64,000 bases of DNA from CAILKP01 sp038231815 (GTDB taxonomy: Bacteria > Planctomycetota > Phycisphaerae > Phycisphaerales > UBA1924), in the NCBI GenBank assembly GCA_038231815.1, contig JBBRKQ010000005.1, positions 1 through 64,000 of the forward strand, written 5' to 3'. The notes beneath the pieces are model-generated. The model ran no database searches, was not told where the DNA came from, and worked only from the letters and a program-made list of their open reading frames with translations. Shown one piece after another: positions 25,970 through 35,028 of this stretch; the first letter of the stretch is position 1; each line of letters opens with the position of its first letter. Both the position numbers and the translations under genes were made by a program.

Positions 25970-27052
25970 ATGGGTGCCAAGCAACAGTCTGTAAAATCTC
26001 GCGCCGGGCTGGCGGGATCGCCGCCGGTTCAAGCTGGAGCTGGCAAAAGCTCTAAACATCAGCAGAAGCAGTATTCGAAGATTTACAAGCTGATGAAGAT
26101 GCTGAGCCTGCTGAAATCACCGGTTGAGATGAACCGCGAAGCGCTGGCTGCAGCGCTGGATACTGACACGCGGCAAATCGCCCGTTATTTGAGCGAGTGG
26201 GCCGAGATGGGGGTGAAGGCGGAGTTTAATCGCAAGACCAAGCGGTACGACATTGTCGACTCGTTCTTGATGCCCCCGCTAGAACTTGATGCTGAGGAGG
26301 CTCTGGCGCTCGTGCTCCTGGCCGAGCACGTGGCGGCGAGCCGGCAGATTGACCACATGGACGGCGCGGGCAGCGCGATTGCCAAAATAGTTTCGATCTT
26401 GCCGGAGGCGGTGCGCAGCGAGGTAGAGCGGAACAAAAACGCGGTAAACATACGGACCAGCGCCATTGGTGAGGAAGGCGGCAGCGATGTGTACAAGGCG
26501 GTGCGCGAGGCAATCCGCTGTTTTCAATCGCTGATGTGCCGTTACGACTCACCAGCGGTGATGCAGGGTGAAAAACCGGCCGAGGAGTTCATCTTTGAGC
26601 CGTACACGCTTATGTTTCACCAGCGGGCGTGGTACGTGGTTGGGTACAACCGTGCCCGCGCAGCCCAGCGGATGTACAAACTCTCGCGGTTTTGCAGCGT
26701 AAAGCCCACCGGGCAGCCGTACGTGATACCGGCGGATTTTTCACTGGACAAGTACCTTGGCAGCGCGTGGCGCATCATGCCGGACAAGACCGAGCACACC
26801 ATCGAGCTGCTGTTTGAGCCCGGCATCGCCCAGACCATCACCGAGACGCGCTGGCACAAATCTGAAGCGACCCAGAACAACGATGATGGCTCGATTACCT
26901 ACACCTTCCGAATCGCCGGGCTTGATGAGATCGCCTGGTGGATTCTGGGGTACGGGCCAAAGGTAAAAGTGCTCCGACCAAAGGCCCTCGCCGAAAAAGT
27001 CGCGGACATGGCGCGGGCAACACTGAAGCAGTACGAAGCGCAAGCCCGCTGA
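25970..27052 (+). CDS. WYL-domain transcriptional regulator
   Basis: A 360-residue protein. The N-terminal ~30 residues are basic and unstructured. A winged helix follows (YKLMKMLSLLKSPVEMNREALAAALDTDTRQIARYL). The WYL domain (about 175-300) contains FEPYTLMFHQRAWYVVGYN, and a C-terminal WCX-like extension (EIAWWILGYGPKVKVLRP) ends the protein. WYL regulators sense nucleic-acid-like or other ligands and often control DNA-damage or defence genes; here the only neighbour is nhaA, so the target is unknown. ATG at 25970 was chosen; upstream codons overlap the nhaA 3' region. Confidence 0.88.
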   Translation: MGAKQQSVKSRAGLAGSPPVQAGAGKSSKHQQKQYSKIYKLMKMLSLLKSPVEMNREALAAALDTDTRQIARYLSEWAEMGVKAEFNRKTKRYDIVDSFLMPPLELDAEEALALVLLAEHVAASRQIDHMDGAGSAIAKIVSILPEAVRSEVERNKNAVNIRTSAIGEEGGSDVYKAVREAIRCFQSLMCRYDSPAVMQGEKPAEEFIFEPYTLMFHQRAWYVVGYNRARAAQRMYKLSRFCSVKPTGQPYVIPADFSLDKYLGSAWRIMPDKTEHTIELLFEPGIAQTITETRWHKSEATQNNDDGSITYTFRIAGLDEIAWWILGYGPKVKVLRPKALAEKVADMARATLKQYEAQAR

Positions 27053-27086
27053 TGCTTCGCCCAAGATTTCACACGGCAGCAAGGAC

Positions 27087-27105
27087 ATCGCCGCACCGCG
27101 GCGAT
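27087..27105. terminator. hairpin between convergent WYL regulator and gatC
   Basis: Perfect 8-bp stem ATCGCCGC-ACC-GCGGCGAT without a T-run, in the 60-bp gap between two convergent genes. Possibly a terminator, but weak. Confidence 0.4.
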
Positions 27106-27112
27106 CTCACCA

Positions 27113-27412
27113 TCACGCGCCCTCGCCAATGACCTTGGGCACCTTTACGAACGGTTCAATTTTGTCTGGGGCCATCGCCATCAGTGCTGCCGTTGGCAAA
27201 CCGGGCCCCGCAACATCCTCGCCTAGCGGGCCGTCCTGATCAAGTGGTGAGAACAGGGGCTCAACACCTTCAAGATTGAGCGCATTGAGCCGCTCGACAT
27301 ACGCCAAGATGCCGGCTAAGTCGTGCCGATAGCGCTCCACCTGATCATCACTTGGTGACAGGCGGGCCAGCTTGGCGAGTTTGGCGACCTGTTCGTGTGT
27401 CAGCGGGTCCAT
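27113..27412 (-). CDS. gatC: Asp-tRNA(Asn)/Glu-tRNA(Gln) amidotransferase subunit C
   Basis: A 99-residue small subunit of GatCAB, which converts Glu-tRNA(Gln) and/or Asp-tRNA(Asn) to the amidated form. Family features: HEQVAKLAKLARLSPSDDQ near the N-terminus, ILAYVERLNALNLEGVEPL, and the C-terminal APDKIEPFVKVPKVI. Length is typical. gatA and gatB are not next to it in this window. Start ATG at 27412. Confidence 0.93.
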   Translation of the reverse strand: MDPLTHEQVAKLAKLARLSPSDDQVERYRHDLAGILAYVERLNALNLEGVEPLFSPLDQDGPLGEDVAGPGLPTAALMAMAPDKIEPFVKVPKVIGEGA

Positions 27413-27465
27413 GCAGCACTTTATGCCTGGCTGACCGCTGCCGGGGCGATTTACAGTTTGGGCGA

Positions 27466-28776
27466 TCAATCCCCATCTTCATCATCCCCGCCGCCATCGT
27501 TGATGCGGATCACCATTCCCGCGCCACCACCGCCGCCTTCCTTTCCGCCCGCCTGAAACATGGAACCGGGCGTGCTCTTCTTGGGCAGTTTGGCTTTTTG
27601 CTGGTCCGTCAGTGCCGCCGTGAGCTTACCCACAAACTCTTTGTCCAGCTCGCGCCGGGCTTTGCGTGCGGTGGTGAGCCCTTCGTTTTCATTCTCATCA
27701 CCCATGCCAAACATGCCCATGCCGTCGGCTTTGCCTTCTGCCTCCGCCTTCTCCAGTTCGCTGGCCCACCGCACGTTCATCGGGCCTGCTTGCTCGGCAT
27801 ATCTGGCCTGCAGTTCGGTCACAACTTTCTGCTGCTCGGCGGTTAGGTCGGTAAACTTGGCTGCGGCTGCGAGGCTTTTGGTTGCGGGTGAGTCTTTAAA
27901 CACCTGGGGCATTGCCTTGCGGCGGTACGCCTCTTCCAACTTCGTCTTCCACTCATCGCTCAGCGCGCCGCCCATCTGGCGGATGTACTTCTGGTTCACC
28001 TCACGCATCGCCATGCCATGTGCCTGGTTCTTCTCGCGCATGGCTTTGAATGACTCCATATCAAAGTTCGTGACCACGGTCACTCCATTATCGCTCTTGC
28101 CGCTTTTCTCAGCCTGCGCTTTGCGAAACGCCTCATCGTCCCTTTGCTGCTCGGCCAGCACCCGGTCCACATCCGCCTCATAGGTCTCTAGTGAACCGCG
28201 GACTTTTTCAAACTCAGCTGGGGGCAGCTTCACGCTGTCAACAACCATCACCAAATCAACACCAGAACCTGATACGCCGCCCATCGGCCCCGAAGCGCGG
28301 CCCATCCCGCCTTCGCGCCGACGCTGACGTTCCAGCATCGGCCAGAGAGATTCCTGATCACGCGTCAGCAGACTTTTGAGATCATCTAAAAACTGCTTGG
28401 TCGCTGCACCTTTTCCCTCACCGGAATTGCGCATGATCTCGGGCATCTTTTTTAGCATCTCCCGCATGGATGCCGCATCGCCATCTTCCTGCATCGCGGC
28501 CATCTTCTCGCTGGCCTCTTTGTCAAACCGCGCTACTACCTCGGCGTATGTTGCGTGCAGCGTCTCAGCAGCTTCTTTCTGCGAGGCATCAAGTTTTAAG
28601 GTCCGGCTGTACCGGGCCAGCGCCCCCTTGCTGATGTTGTCGCTGCCCGTACCACCTGATCCGCCAATCGCAGTCGAGCCGATACGGATGGCCTGCGCCG
28701 CGGCGGGTGCGGCGACCAAACCGCCCAGCAACCCAGCACTCATGGCCAAAGCAGCAACGGAGAATCGAATGTTCAT
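27466..28776 (-). CDS. secreted helical protein with Spy/CpxP-like LTxxQ motifs
   Basis: A 436-residue exported protein. Signal peptide residues 1-28 (AAPAAAQA), then long charged helices rich in Glu, Lys, Met and Arg. LTxxQ-type motifs occur near 325 (DLTAEQQKVVTELQ) and 400 (ALTDQQKAKL), and a related LKLDASQKEAAETL near 62. The C-terminus is Gly/Asp-rich. The repetition of the motif suggests several CpxP/Spy-type modules. The frame upstream of 28776 is not part of the gene. It follows gatC's start region on the same strand with a 53-bp gap (27413-27465), so gatC could be co-transcribed. Confidence 0.75.
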   Translation of the reverse strand: MNIRFSVAALAMSAGLLGGLVAAPAAAQAIRIGSTAIGGSGGTGSDNISKGALARYSRTLKLDASQKEAAETLHATYAEVVARFDKEASEKMAAMQEDGDAASMREMLKKMPEIMRNSGEGKGAATKQFLDDLKSLLTRDQESLWPMLERQRRREGGMGRASGPMGGVSGSGVDLVMVVDSVKLPPAEFEKVRGSLETYEADVDRVLAEQQRDDEAFRKAQAEKSGKSDNGVTVVTNFDMESFKAMREKNQAHGMAMREVNQKYIRQMGGALSDEWKTKLEEAYRRKAMPQVFKDSPATKSLAAAAKFTDLTAEQQKVVTELQARYAEQAGPMNVRWASELEKAEAEGKADGMGMFGMGDENENEGLTTARKARRELDKEFVGKLTAALTDQQKAKLPKKSTPGSMFQAGGKEGGGGGAGMVIRINDGGGDDEDGD

Positions 28777-28926
28777 GGGGGCCAGCTCCAAATTGAGAGG
28801 GAGAAAAACAGCAGAAGAAAGGCGCTTGATGCGCTGAGTATTCACTTCCGTCAGCGTACGGGCACGGCAAGCCCGAAAACCCGCGGCTGGTTGCAACGTG
28901 CGCAGCCAGTTTCCCATATCCCTTGC

Positions 28927-30228
28927 ATGGTCCGCACCCGAGAGCAGTCATCCTGGCCCGTTCGGTGTGTGTTCTATGTGTTTGCCGCCGCTTGCATTCT
29001 TATTGACCCCGCATCGCTGGCTGCCTGTTCTTTCCAGACCGCTGGTACGGCAAGCCCGAAGGCTCCGGAAAACTCAAAGGCCGATGCAGCGCCCATCACG
29101 GCACCAAACGACCTTGCCGCAGCCCTTGCTGAGATCGCCGCAAAGAACAAAGTCCCGGCCCTGGCGGCGATGGTGGTTGATGGCCGCGGCATCATGCTGC
29201 GGCAAGCGGTCACAGGTGTGCGCGCAAATACGGCCGTTGAGGCTGATCGCGCTCTGGCGACCTTGGATGACGTTTGGCATTTGGGCTCCTGCACCAAGGC
29301 CATGACGGGCACGCTGTGTGCTGTGCTGGTGGGCCAAGGCAAACTGAAATGGTCTAGCACGCTGGGTGAAGTACTTGGCACAACTTTGCCAGCGGTGGCG
29401 GGTCTGCGTGAATCGCTGATGGATCCACAGTGGCAGGCCGTGACGCTGGAGCAGTTGTTGGTGCATCGGGCCGGCGCGCCCGGCGGGCTTGATGAGAACG
29501 GCCTTTGGGGCCGGCTCTGGAATCACACCGGCTCCCCGATGGAGTCACGCCAATTGCTCGCGACTGGGCTGCTCAGCCGTAGCCCCAAACACGCGCCTGG
29601 CGGCACGTACGAATACAGCAACGCCGGTATCGCACTGGCCGGGTTCATGGCTGAGACTGTCATGGCAACGCCATTTGAAGTGCTCATCCAGCGCGAGTTG
29701 TTCGCACCACTTGGTATCACCTCAGCTGGCTTTGGCGCCCCGGGAACGGCATCAGACAAGGCGGACCGCAAGCCAGACCAGCCGCGGGGCCACACGGCCG
29801 ATGGCAAACCCGTTCGCCCCGGCCCAAGTGGTGACAACCCGCCGGGGATTACGCCGGCCGGTCGCGTGCACATGAGCATTGGTGACTGGGCAAAGTTCGC
29901 CGCACTGCACGTGCGCGGTGAAACCGAGGGCTGGAAGAACCCCGATGGTTCATGGCGGCTAAAGCCTGAAGACTTTGTAAAACTGCACGAACCCAAACGC
30001 GATGGAGACAAGGCCGATGGCGGCAACGCGTACGCGATGGGTTGGGGGATTATTGATCGCAAGGACAGCGTTCGACCCCTGCTGCAGCACGCCGGCAGCA
30101 ACACGATGTGGCTGTGCCAGGTGATTGTTGACCGTGATGGTGACAAGGCGTATTTGGTGTGCTGCAACGCGGCAGGGTCCAACGCCGATAAGGCAATCCG
30201 CCAAGCCACAACGTTGCTGCGGAGGTGA
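28927..30228 (+). CDS. secreted beta-lactamase-family serine hydrolase
   Basis: A 433-residue class C/esterase-type serine hydrolase with signal peptide (about 1-33). SxxK motif GSCTKAMTG near 117, YxN motif YEYSNAG near 221 and an HxG-type third motif LLQHAGSN near 375. This fold includes D,D-peptidases, esterases and beta-lactamases; the sequence does not decide between them, and true antibiotic resistance is unlikely. It is divergent from the secreted helical protein. It ends just before hairpin-repeat copy 2. Confidence 0.87.
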   Translation: MVRTREQSSWPVRCVFYVFAAACILIDPASLAACSFQTAGTASPKAPENSKADAAPITAPNDLAAALAEIAAKNKVPALAAMVVDGRGIMLRQAVTGVRANTAVEADRALATLDDVWHLGSCTKAMTGTLCAVLVGQGKLKWSSTLGEVLGTTLPAVAGLRESLMDPQWQAVTLEQLLVHRAGAPGGLDENGLWGRLWNHTGSPMESRQLLATGLLSRSPKHAPGGTYEYSNAGIALAGFMAETVMATPFEVLIQRELFAPLGITSAGFGAPGTASDKADRKPDQPRGHTADGKPVRPGPSGDNPPGITPAGRVHMSIGDWAKFAALHVRGETEGWKNPDGSWRLKPEDFVKLHEPKRDGDKADGGNAYAMGWGIIDRKDSVRPLLQHAGSNTMWLCQVIVDRDGDKAYLVCCNAAGSNADKAIRQATTLLRR

Positions 30229-30248
30229 GTGTTTTTGAAGTAAGACGG

Positions 30249-30410
30249 AGAGATGAACGCACAGTTCGCAGAGCGTTTAAGGCAAGCGACGCAGAGGAAG
30301 ACATGAATGCATGGGTTGGCCAGAGAAAAAGCTTGGCCTGCCTTTACCTCTTTCCTTTGCCTTCCTCTGCGTCGCTTTCTTCAAGCTCTGCGCCCTCCGC
30401 GTTCATCTTT
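30249..30410. repeat. dispersed inverted-repeat (hairpin) element, copy 2
   Basis: The left arm 30249-30300 and right arm 30361-30410 are reverse complements over about 50 bp with several mismatches, enclosing a 60-bp loop. The outer arm contains AGATGAACGC and CGCAGAG as in copy 1 at 3976-4148, plus an inner GACGCAGAGGAAG pair. It occupies the gap between two convergent genes (serine hydrolase and lpxC). Confidence 0.8.
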
Positions 30411-30418
30411 CTATTGCA

Positions 30419-31321
30419 CTACAACGAACGGTGCCGCGCTGCTCCCACCAGTTTGGCGATCATTTCATGGCTGTGCCGGTGCCCGGTTTTGTTGGCCAGA
30501 AACCTTCCCGCCAGCGGCAGCCCCGCCAGATGAAAATCACCGATCATGTCCAGCAGTTTGTGTGCCGCGGGCTCAGACTGCAGCCGGTAGCGATTCCGGA
30601 TTGGTCCATCCGGGCCGATCACCAGCACATCAGCAGGCTCTAAGTGGCCAAAATTACCCGAGGCGTTCATCTGCTCGGCTTCCGTCAGCGTGCAAAACGT
30701 GCGGGCCGGCGCGACCATGAGCCCGTACGTGAAATCATCGTCACTGTCGTGGCCCAGACCCAGCGCGCCCATTTGTGGCTCAATTGGTGAGTCTGGTCCG
30801 TAGTCAAGGTTGTATTCCAGCTCAAGTAGGGTCAGCGTTGATTCCGGGTGCTGGGGTTTGGCCACCATCGTCACGCTCGCGTCTTTGGCATCCACCACCG
30901 TGAGTTCTTCAGTAACAGCCAGCACCGGCAGCTCAACACCGCCATCGCTGCTGTTGTCCTGTAGTTGGCGATAGAACAACATCGCCGAGTTGTCCAGCAT
31001 CGGAATCTCTGGCCCGTAAATCTCAAGGTGCACATCAAACAGCAGCAGCGCGGCCATGGCGCTAAACAGGTGCTCCGTGGTCATCACTCCGTGGGCAGAG
31101 GCATCAGATCCCGGCGGCGCGATGGTGGTGTTGCGCATTGATGGGCGGACGTTGTCAATATGCGCCGCAAATACCGGGCCATCGCGATCAGCACGCTCGG
31201 CCGTGATGCGACCGGTGCCGTCGCCAGCACGCACAATCACGCGGCAGGGTTTCCCGGAAAATAGCCCCAAACCCTTGAATTCAACCGGTGTCAGCAACTT
31301 GCGGGTTTCGAGCATGGCCAT
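30419..31321 (-). CDS. lpxC: UDP-3-O-acyl-N-acetylglucosamine deacetylase
   Basis: Zn-dependent committed step of lipid A synthesis, cytoplasmic, 300 residues. Motifs: MTTEHLFSAMAAL (first metal His), GPEIPMLDNSA, EPAAHKLLDMIGDFHLAG (Lys/His/Asp) and the C-terminal TGHRHSHEM. It implies a lipopolysaccharide-bearing outer membrane. Start is uncertain between two close ATGs (31321 and 31315); the frame further upstream lacks LpxC similarity. No other lpx gene is adjacent. Confidence 0.95.
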   Translation of the reverse strand: MAMLETRKLLTPVEFKGLGLFSGKPCRVIVRAGDGTGRITAERADRDGPVFAAHIDNVRPSMRNTTIAPPGSDASAHGVMTTEHLFSAMAALLLFDVHLEIYGPEIPMLDNSAMLFYRQLQDNSSDGGVELPVLAVTEELTVVDAKDASVTMVAKPQHPESTLTLLELEYNLDYGPDSPIEPQMGALGLGHDSDDDFTYGLMVAPARTFCTLTEAEQMNASGNFGHLEPADVLVIGPDGPIRNRYRLQSEPAAHKLLDMIGDFHLAGLPLAGRFLANKTGHRHSHEMIAKLVGAARHRSL

Positions 31322-31446
31322 GGCCCAGCGTAGGACAAGGAGATTGCAAACGCCCCCAAGTTCCCTGAGTCCGTCATGCCAGTGTGGTGCGTGAAGCCTG
31401 AACTTGCCCAGGCGGTGTCGTTTCAATCCCTGCTCTACTATGGGCC

Positions 31447-31941
31447 ATGACGCTGTCTCCCACCAATGCTCAGGCTATCGCCCGTTACACACAGCAAATT
31501 GGCCGGTTGGCCACTTGGGCCAAGGGCCTCTCCAAGGCGCAGCTCATCGCCCCACCAACAGGCCAGTACGTGGGTTCGTGGACCATCGCGCAGAACATCA
31601 TCCACTGCCTTGATGGGGATCTCTCCGCCACCCACCGCATGCGCCGCATTGTTGCGGAGGATGTGCCGCTGCTGATCGCCTATGACGAAACCCGCTTGGC
31701 CGCCCGGCTGGGGTACGACCATGATGATGTTGACTTGGCCTGCCGCCTCTTTGATGAAAACCGCCGGTTCGTGGCCGCGTGGTTGAGCCGGCTAACCGAT
31801 GAAGACTTCAACCGCACCGCGGTGCACAACCAGAACGGAAAGGTGACCTTGGCGCAAGTAGTCAAGACCTATTCCGACCATATTGATGCGCACGAAAAAA
31901 CCGTGATGATTAAGCGGACCATGCTGGGCGTGCCCGGCTGA
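31447..31941 (+). CDS. DinB-family protein
   Basis: A 164-residue four-helix-bundle protein of the DinB/YfiT-like superfamily. Metal-binding His candidates are in NIIHCLDGD near 55 and SDHIDAHEK near 147, and the helix pattern (FDENRRFVAAWLSRLTDEDF) fits. Members are putative metal-dependent thiol transferases or stress proteins, mostly uncharacterised. It is divergent from lpxC with a 125-bp gap. Confidence 0.85.
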   Translation: MTLSPTNAQAIARYTQQIGRLATWAKGLSKAQLIAPPTGQYVGSWTIAQNIIHCLDGDLSATHRMRRIVAEDVPLLIAYDETRLAARLGYDHDDVDLACRLFDENRRFVAAWLSRLTDEDFNRTAVHNQNGKVTLAQVVKTYSDHIDAHEKTVMIKRTMLGVPG

Positions 31942-31963
31942 TCGTTGCTGCGTTGTTGATCGT

Positions 31964-32938
31964 TTAAGCCAGGCTGCCAGCGGTCGCGCCGCTGGTTGCG
32001 GCGTATGCGTTTTTCACCAGCGCCGCAAAGGCGCTCGCTGCGGCATCATCATCCTTGGACTGTCTGCGCTGGTTTGAGCCAATCGCCTGCACGGGCTGCT
32101 CCGAGCGGGTTGGTCCAAACGCCTGCGCTGGCTGGCCTTGTGCCCCCTGCTGGCCTGTTGGTGCTGTTGCTGGTGCTGCTGCTGGCCTTGCCTTTGGCTC
32201 AGGCTTCGCAGCTCCCGCCACCGGTGCAGCGCCGCCGCCGCCAGTATTTTGAGCTGCCGCCTGTGCCTGGTCGCTGCGGGCCTTGGCCTCCAATGCTCCT
32301 GCCGCGGCCGCTACAGACTGATCCTGCCCGGACGGATCACTCGGCGCGTTGGCCGCGGCCTTGATGCGCTGGGCCTTGGCGATTGTTTCTTGCGGTGTAG
32401 CCCCGGGGCTGGTGTCGATATCAACGTGACCGCCCACGGCGTACTGCTTGCCATCCGGGCCTTTGGTGTACTCATACTTCGGCCCGGAGCGGGCCAAGCT
32501 GCCTGCCGCCGCCAGGTGCGCTGCCTCGTGCTGCTTGACGTGGGCATCGCGTGTCTTGAGCTTTTCAATCTGCTGCTTTTGCTCATCGCTCAGCTCACCG
32601 GTACCGGCAGCGCTGCCACCGATTGCGGTTTTACAGGCTCCGTTGCACTTTGCTTTGCCGCAGTCGCAGGCTGGCTTTGTTCCTGCCACGGCCGCCGCTG
32701 CCGGTGCCGTCGCCAGTGGGGAGAGTTCTACCGTGTCCGGCTGCGATGTGCCCCGACCAGTCACGATCGCAACTGGCTCGATTGGGTCGACCACCAAGCC
32801 CTCGCCAGCGGCGGTTGAACTGGCGATGTCAGCGCTGGCAAAGGCCGCGGCGTTGCGTGTTCGGGCCGTTGCAGCGGCGCGAAGCAGTGTGGCCGGGCCG
32901 TTTGAACTTGTAATTGAGGAAATCGTGGACATGGTCAT
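31964..32938 (-). CDS. SprA-related putative metalloprotease-like protein
   Basis: A 324-residue protein of the SprA-related family. The conserved core (about 130-215) reads RDAHVKQHEAAHLAAAG, KYEYTKGPDGKQYAVGGHV and ATPQETIAKAQRIKAAA; HEAAH looks like an HExxH-type metal site. A Cys cluster precedes it (CDCGKAKCNGAC, near 92). The flanks are Ala/Pro/Gln-rich and disordered. No signal peptide is evident. Homologues are scattered among proteobacteria and planctomycetes with unknown function. Proteolytic activity is inferred only. Confidence 0.8.
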   Translation of the reverse strand: MTMSTISSITSSNGPATLLRAAATARTRNAAAFASADIASSTAAGEGLVVDPIEPVAIVTGRGTSQPDTVELSPLATAPAAAAVAGTKPACDCGKAKCNGACKTAIGGSAAGTGELSDEQKQQIEKLKTRDAHVKQHEAAHLAAAGSLARSGPKYEYTKGPDGKQYAVGGHVDIDTSPGATPQETIAKAQRIKAAANAPSDPSGQDQSVAAAAGALEAKARSDQAQAAAQNTGGGGAAPVAGAAKPEPKARPAAAPATAPTGQQGAQGQPAQAFGPTRSEQPVQAIGSNQRRQSKDDDAAASAFAALVKNAYAATSGATAGSLA

Positions 32939-33157
32939 CGCTCACCGAGTGTGCTGGAAATCACAGGTGGCGGCGTCCTTGCCGACTGAACAGGTGTTCG
33001 GTCCGGCTGCGGTCGCACTTTACCGGGCAGGACCAGCCAGCCCAAACAAATTAAAGCGTGAGCCCTGCCAGATTGGTTCTGTAACGGTTGCGCTGTTTGT
33101 GCGGCCCAACTTCACGACCGTATAATGCCTATACCGCGATGCTGTCGCCGCCAGTCC

Positions 33158-33928
33158 ATGAACACACCTCTTCAAATGCAGCCCGGCCGCCCCATGATCT
33201 CGGTGGTTATTCCTGTGTTTAACGAGGCCAAGACGCTGCTGGAGTTGGTTCAGCGGGTTGAAGCAGTCGCCATCGAGAAAGAGATTCTGATCGTTGACGA
33301 CTGCTCAACCGATGGCACGACCAGCGTTCTGCGGCAGGCCGTGGGCTTACTCTGGGCCGGTCGCTCGGATATTCGCGTGCTGTTTCACGATCGCAATCAG
33401 GGCAAGGGTGCCGCTCTGCGGACTGGGTTTGCAAGCGCCCGTGGGCAGGTTGTCGTGGTGCAAGATGCGGATCTTGAGTATGACCCGGCCGACTATCCGC
33501 GACTGCTCGAGCCGATCATCGCAGGGCGTGCTGATGTTGTCTTTGGTTCCCGCTTTGTTGGTGGCGGCTCGCACCGCGTGCTTTACTTTTGGCACTCGGT
33601 AGCCAACCGGTTTCTTACGCTTATCTCGAACATGATGACCAACCTCAACCTCACCGATATGGAGGTTGGTTACAAGTTGTTTCGCCGGGAAATTATCGAG
33701 CGCATCACCATTGAAGAGAACCGCTTTGGCTTTGAGCCCGAAATCACCGCAAAGGTGGCCGGGCTGCGATGCCGCGTGTTTGAAGTCGGCGTGTCGTATG
33801 CCGGTCGAACCTACGAAGAGGGCAAGAAGATAACGTGGCGCGATGGCGTACACGCTCTGTGGTGCATCTTCAAATACAACTCCGCGCGAGTGGGTTCGGT
33901 GGCAAGCCCGGCCAGTGGTTCCGAGTAA
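33158..33928 (+). CDS. family 2 glycosyltransferase (dolichol-phosphate-mannose synthase-like)
   Basis: A 256-residue GT-A enzyme that transfers a sugar from a nucleotide donor, probably to a polyprenyl phosphate. Motifs: MISVVIPVFNEAKTLLELV, IVDDCSTDGT, GKGAALRTGFASARG, the DXD-like VVQDADLEYDPADYP and GSRFVGG. A C-terminal MEVGYKLFRREII and EEGKKITWRDGVHALW are typical of DPM1-like members. It lacks the extra membrane helices of GtrB. Start placed at 33158 (MNTPLQMQPG); an earlier ATG at 33125 is possible. Confidence 0.9.
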   Translation: MNTPLQMQPGRPMISVVIPVFNEAKTLLELVQRVEAVAIEKEILIVDDCSTDGTTSVLRQAVGLLWAGRSDIRVLFHDRNQGKGAALRTGFASARGQVVVVQDADLEYDPADYPRLLEPIIAGRADVVFGSRFVGGGSHRVLYFWHSVANRFLTLISNMMTNLNLTDMEVGYKLFRREIIERITIEENRFGFEPEITAKVAGLRCRVFEVGVSYAGRTYEEGKKITWRDGVHALWCIFKYNSARVGSVASPASGSE

Positions 33929-34077
33929 ACCGCACTGCCAGGGTTGGCTTGCCAGCGCAGCAGCCGCCTTGTTGATGGCACGAGGAACTCGTGCCCGCTT
34001 TCTGTTTCGCTTCAGTGGAACCGTTTCGTATATATCTCTTTTGAATCACCACGAATAGCCCCCAACCATTTCGGCCT

Positions 34078-34926
34078 ATGCCTATTGACCCTCACTCACC
34101 CGGAACTTGGACATCGCTGCTCGCCCAAGCAATGCACTTGGCCCAGGCCAGCGTGGCATTTCCAAAGACCCCCGATGGCGACCGTTTTCGCGCCGCCGTT
34201 CCCGCCATCATCAGTCTTCAGGCTACCGCCCTCGCGCTGCAAGGCATTGACCAGCTTGAGCAGGCCGAACGTGGCGTAGGAATAGATCGTGCCACGGTGC
34301 TGCTTGCCAAACACGCGGCAGAGCTGCACACGCTCTGGAAAGGCGAGCAGCTCCCCATCACAATCTCCGAGCTTCTAAGTGATGCCCAGACTGCGCTCAC
34401 CACCGCCTCCCAAAGTGGCGTGCTCATCATCATCGTCGCCCAACCCATGGCCCTGCCCCAGCCGCTGCGGGTGGCTCAAATCATGCTTGCTGGCGGGTTC
34501 GCTGGCACGCTCTGGCTCGCCGGTCCCGGGGTCACCATCGGCCCTGATTCACCGGTGGCCTTTATTCGCGGCCCGAGGGGCGCATCACCAGAATCCGCCG
34601 TGCTTGACATGTTGGCCGATGCCCTCACCCGCGAGGCAGACTGCGCGGCGGTGGCAGCCCCCAAACCGCTGTTTGAGCGGCTGGTCGTACCCCGCGCCGT
34701 GCAGGTGTATCGCAGCCGCGAACCCCGACTGGAACCGGCCCAAACCAACGCGACCGAGGTTGTTGACACCTTCGCATGGTTTGATGATGCCCTGCCAGCC
34801 GGTCGCCCGCTGCTGGTGCCCGTGCTCGAGGCCGGCGGCACGCTGCCGGCGCCCAATCCGGCGTTGTTTGCTGGCCTGAACCAGCCCGCCGAGCGCGTGC
34901 AGGCAAACCCGGTGGGCAAGGGCTAG
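34078..34926 (+). CDS. hypothetical protein, Ala/Leu-rich
   Basis: A 282-residue soluble protein of unknown family. N-terminal half helical (LLAQAMHLAQASVAF, LLAKHAAELHTLWKGEQ). A hydrophobic stretch SGVLIIIVAQPMALPQPLRVAQIMLAGG sits near 115-145, then FIRGPRGASPESAVLDMLADAL. The codon usage and period-three pattern match neighbouring genes. No motif recognised. It lies between GT2 and the peroxiredoxin, both on the same strand but with gaps of 100-150 bp. Confidence 0.65.
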   Translation: MPIDPHSPGTWTSLLAQAMHLAQASVAFPKTPDGDRFRAAVPAIISLQATALALQGIDQLEQAERGVGIDRATVLLAKHAAELHTLWKGEQLPITISELLSDAQTALTTASQSGVLIIIVAQPMALPQPLRVAQIMLAGGFAGTLWLAGPGVTIGPDSPVAFIRGPRGASPESAVLDMLADALTREADCAAVAAPKPLFERLVVPRAVQVYRSREPRLEPAQTNATEVVDTFAWFDDALPAGRPLLVPVLEAGGTLPAPNPALFAGLNQPAERVQANPVGKG

Positions 34927-35028
34927 CCGCGGCGACGGCCATCTCACATCGCGAAGGCCTGCTACGTTTTGCGGTCTTAAAACGCCCGAATTCTCACCCC
35001 GTGTTTTCAGCAGTCAGGAGTTTTCCAT

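Noticed and set aside
28927..30228. True beta-lactamase resistance gene
   Set aside because: Only the fold motifs are present; such proteins in planctomycetes are mostly esterases or peptidases, so resistance cannot be claimed.
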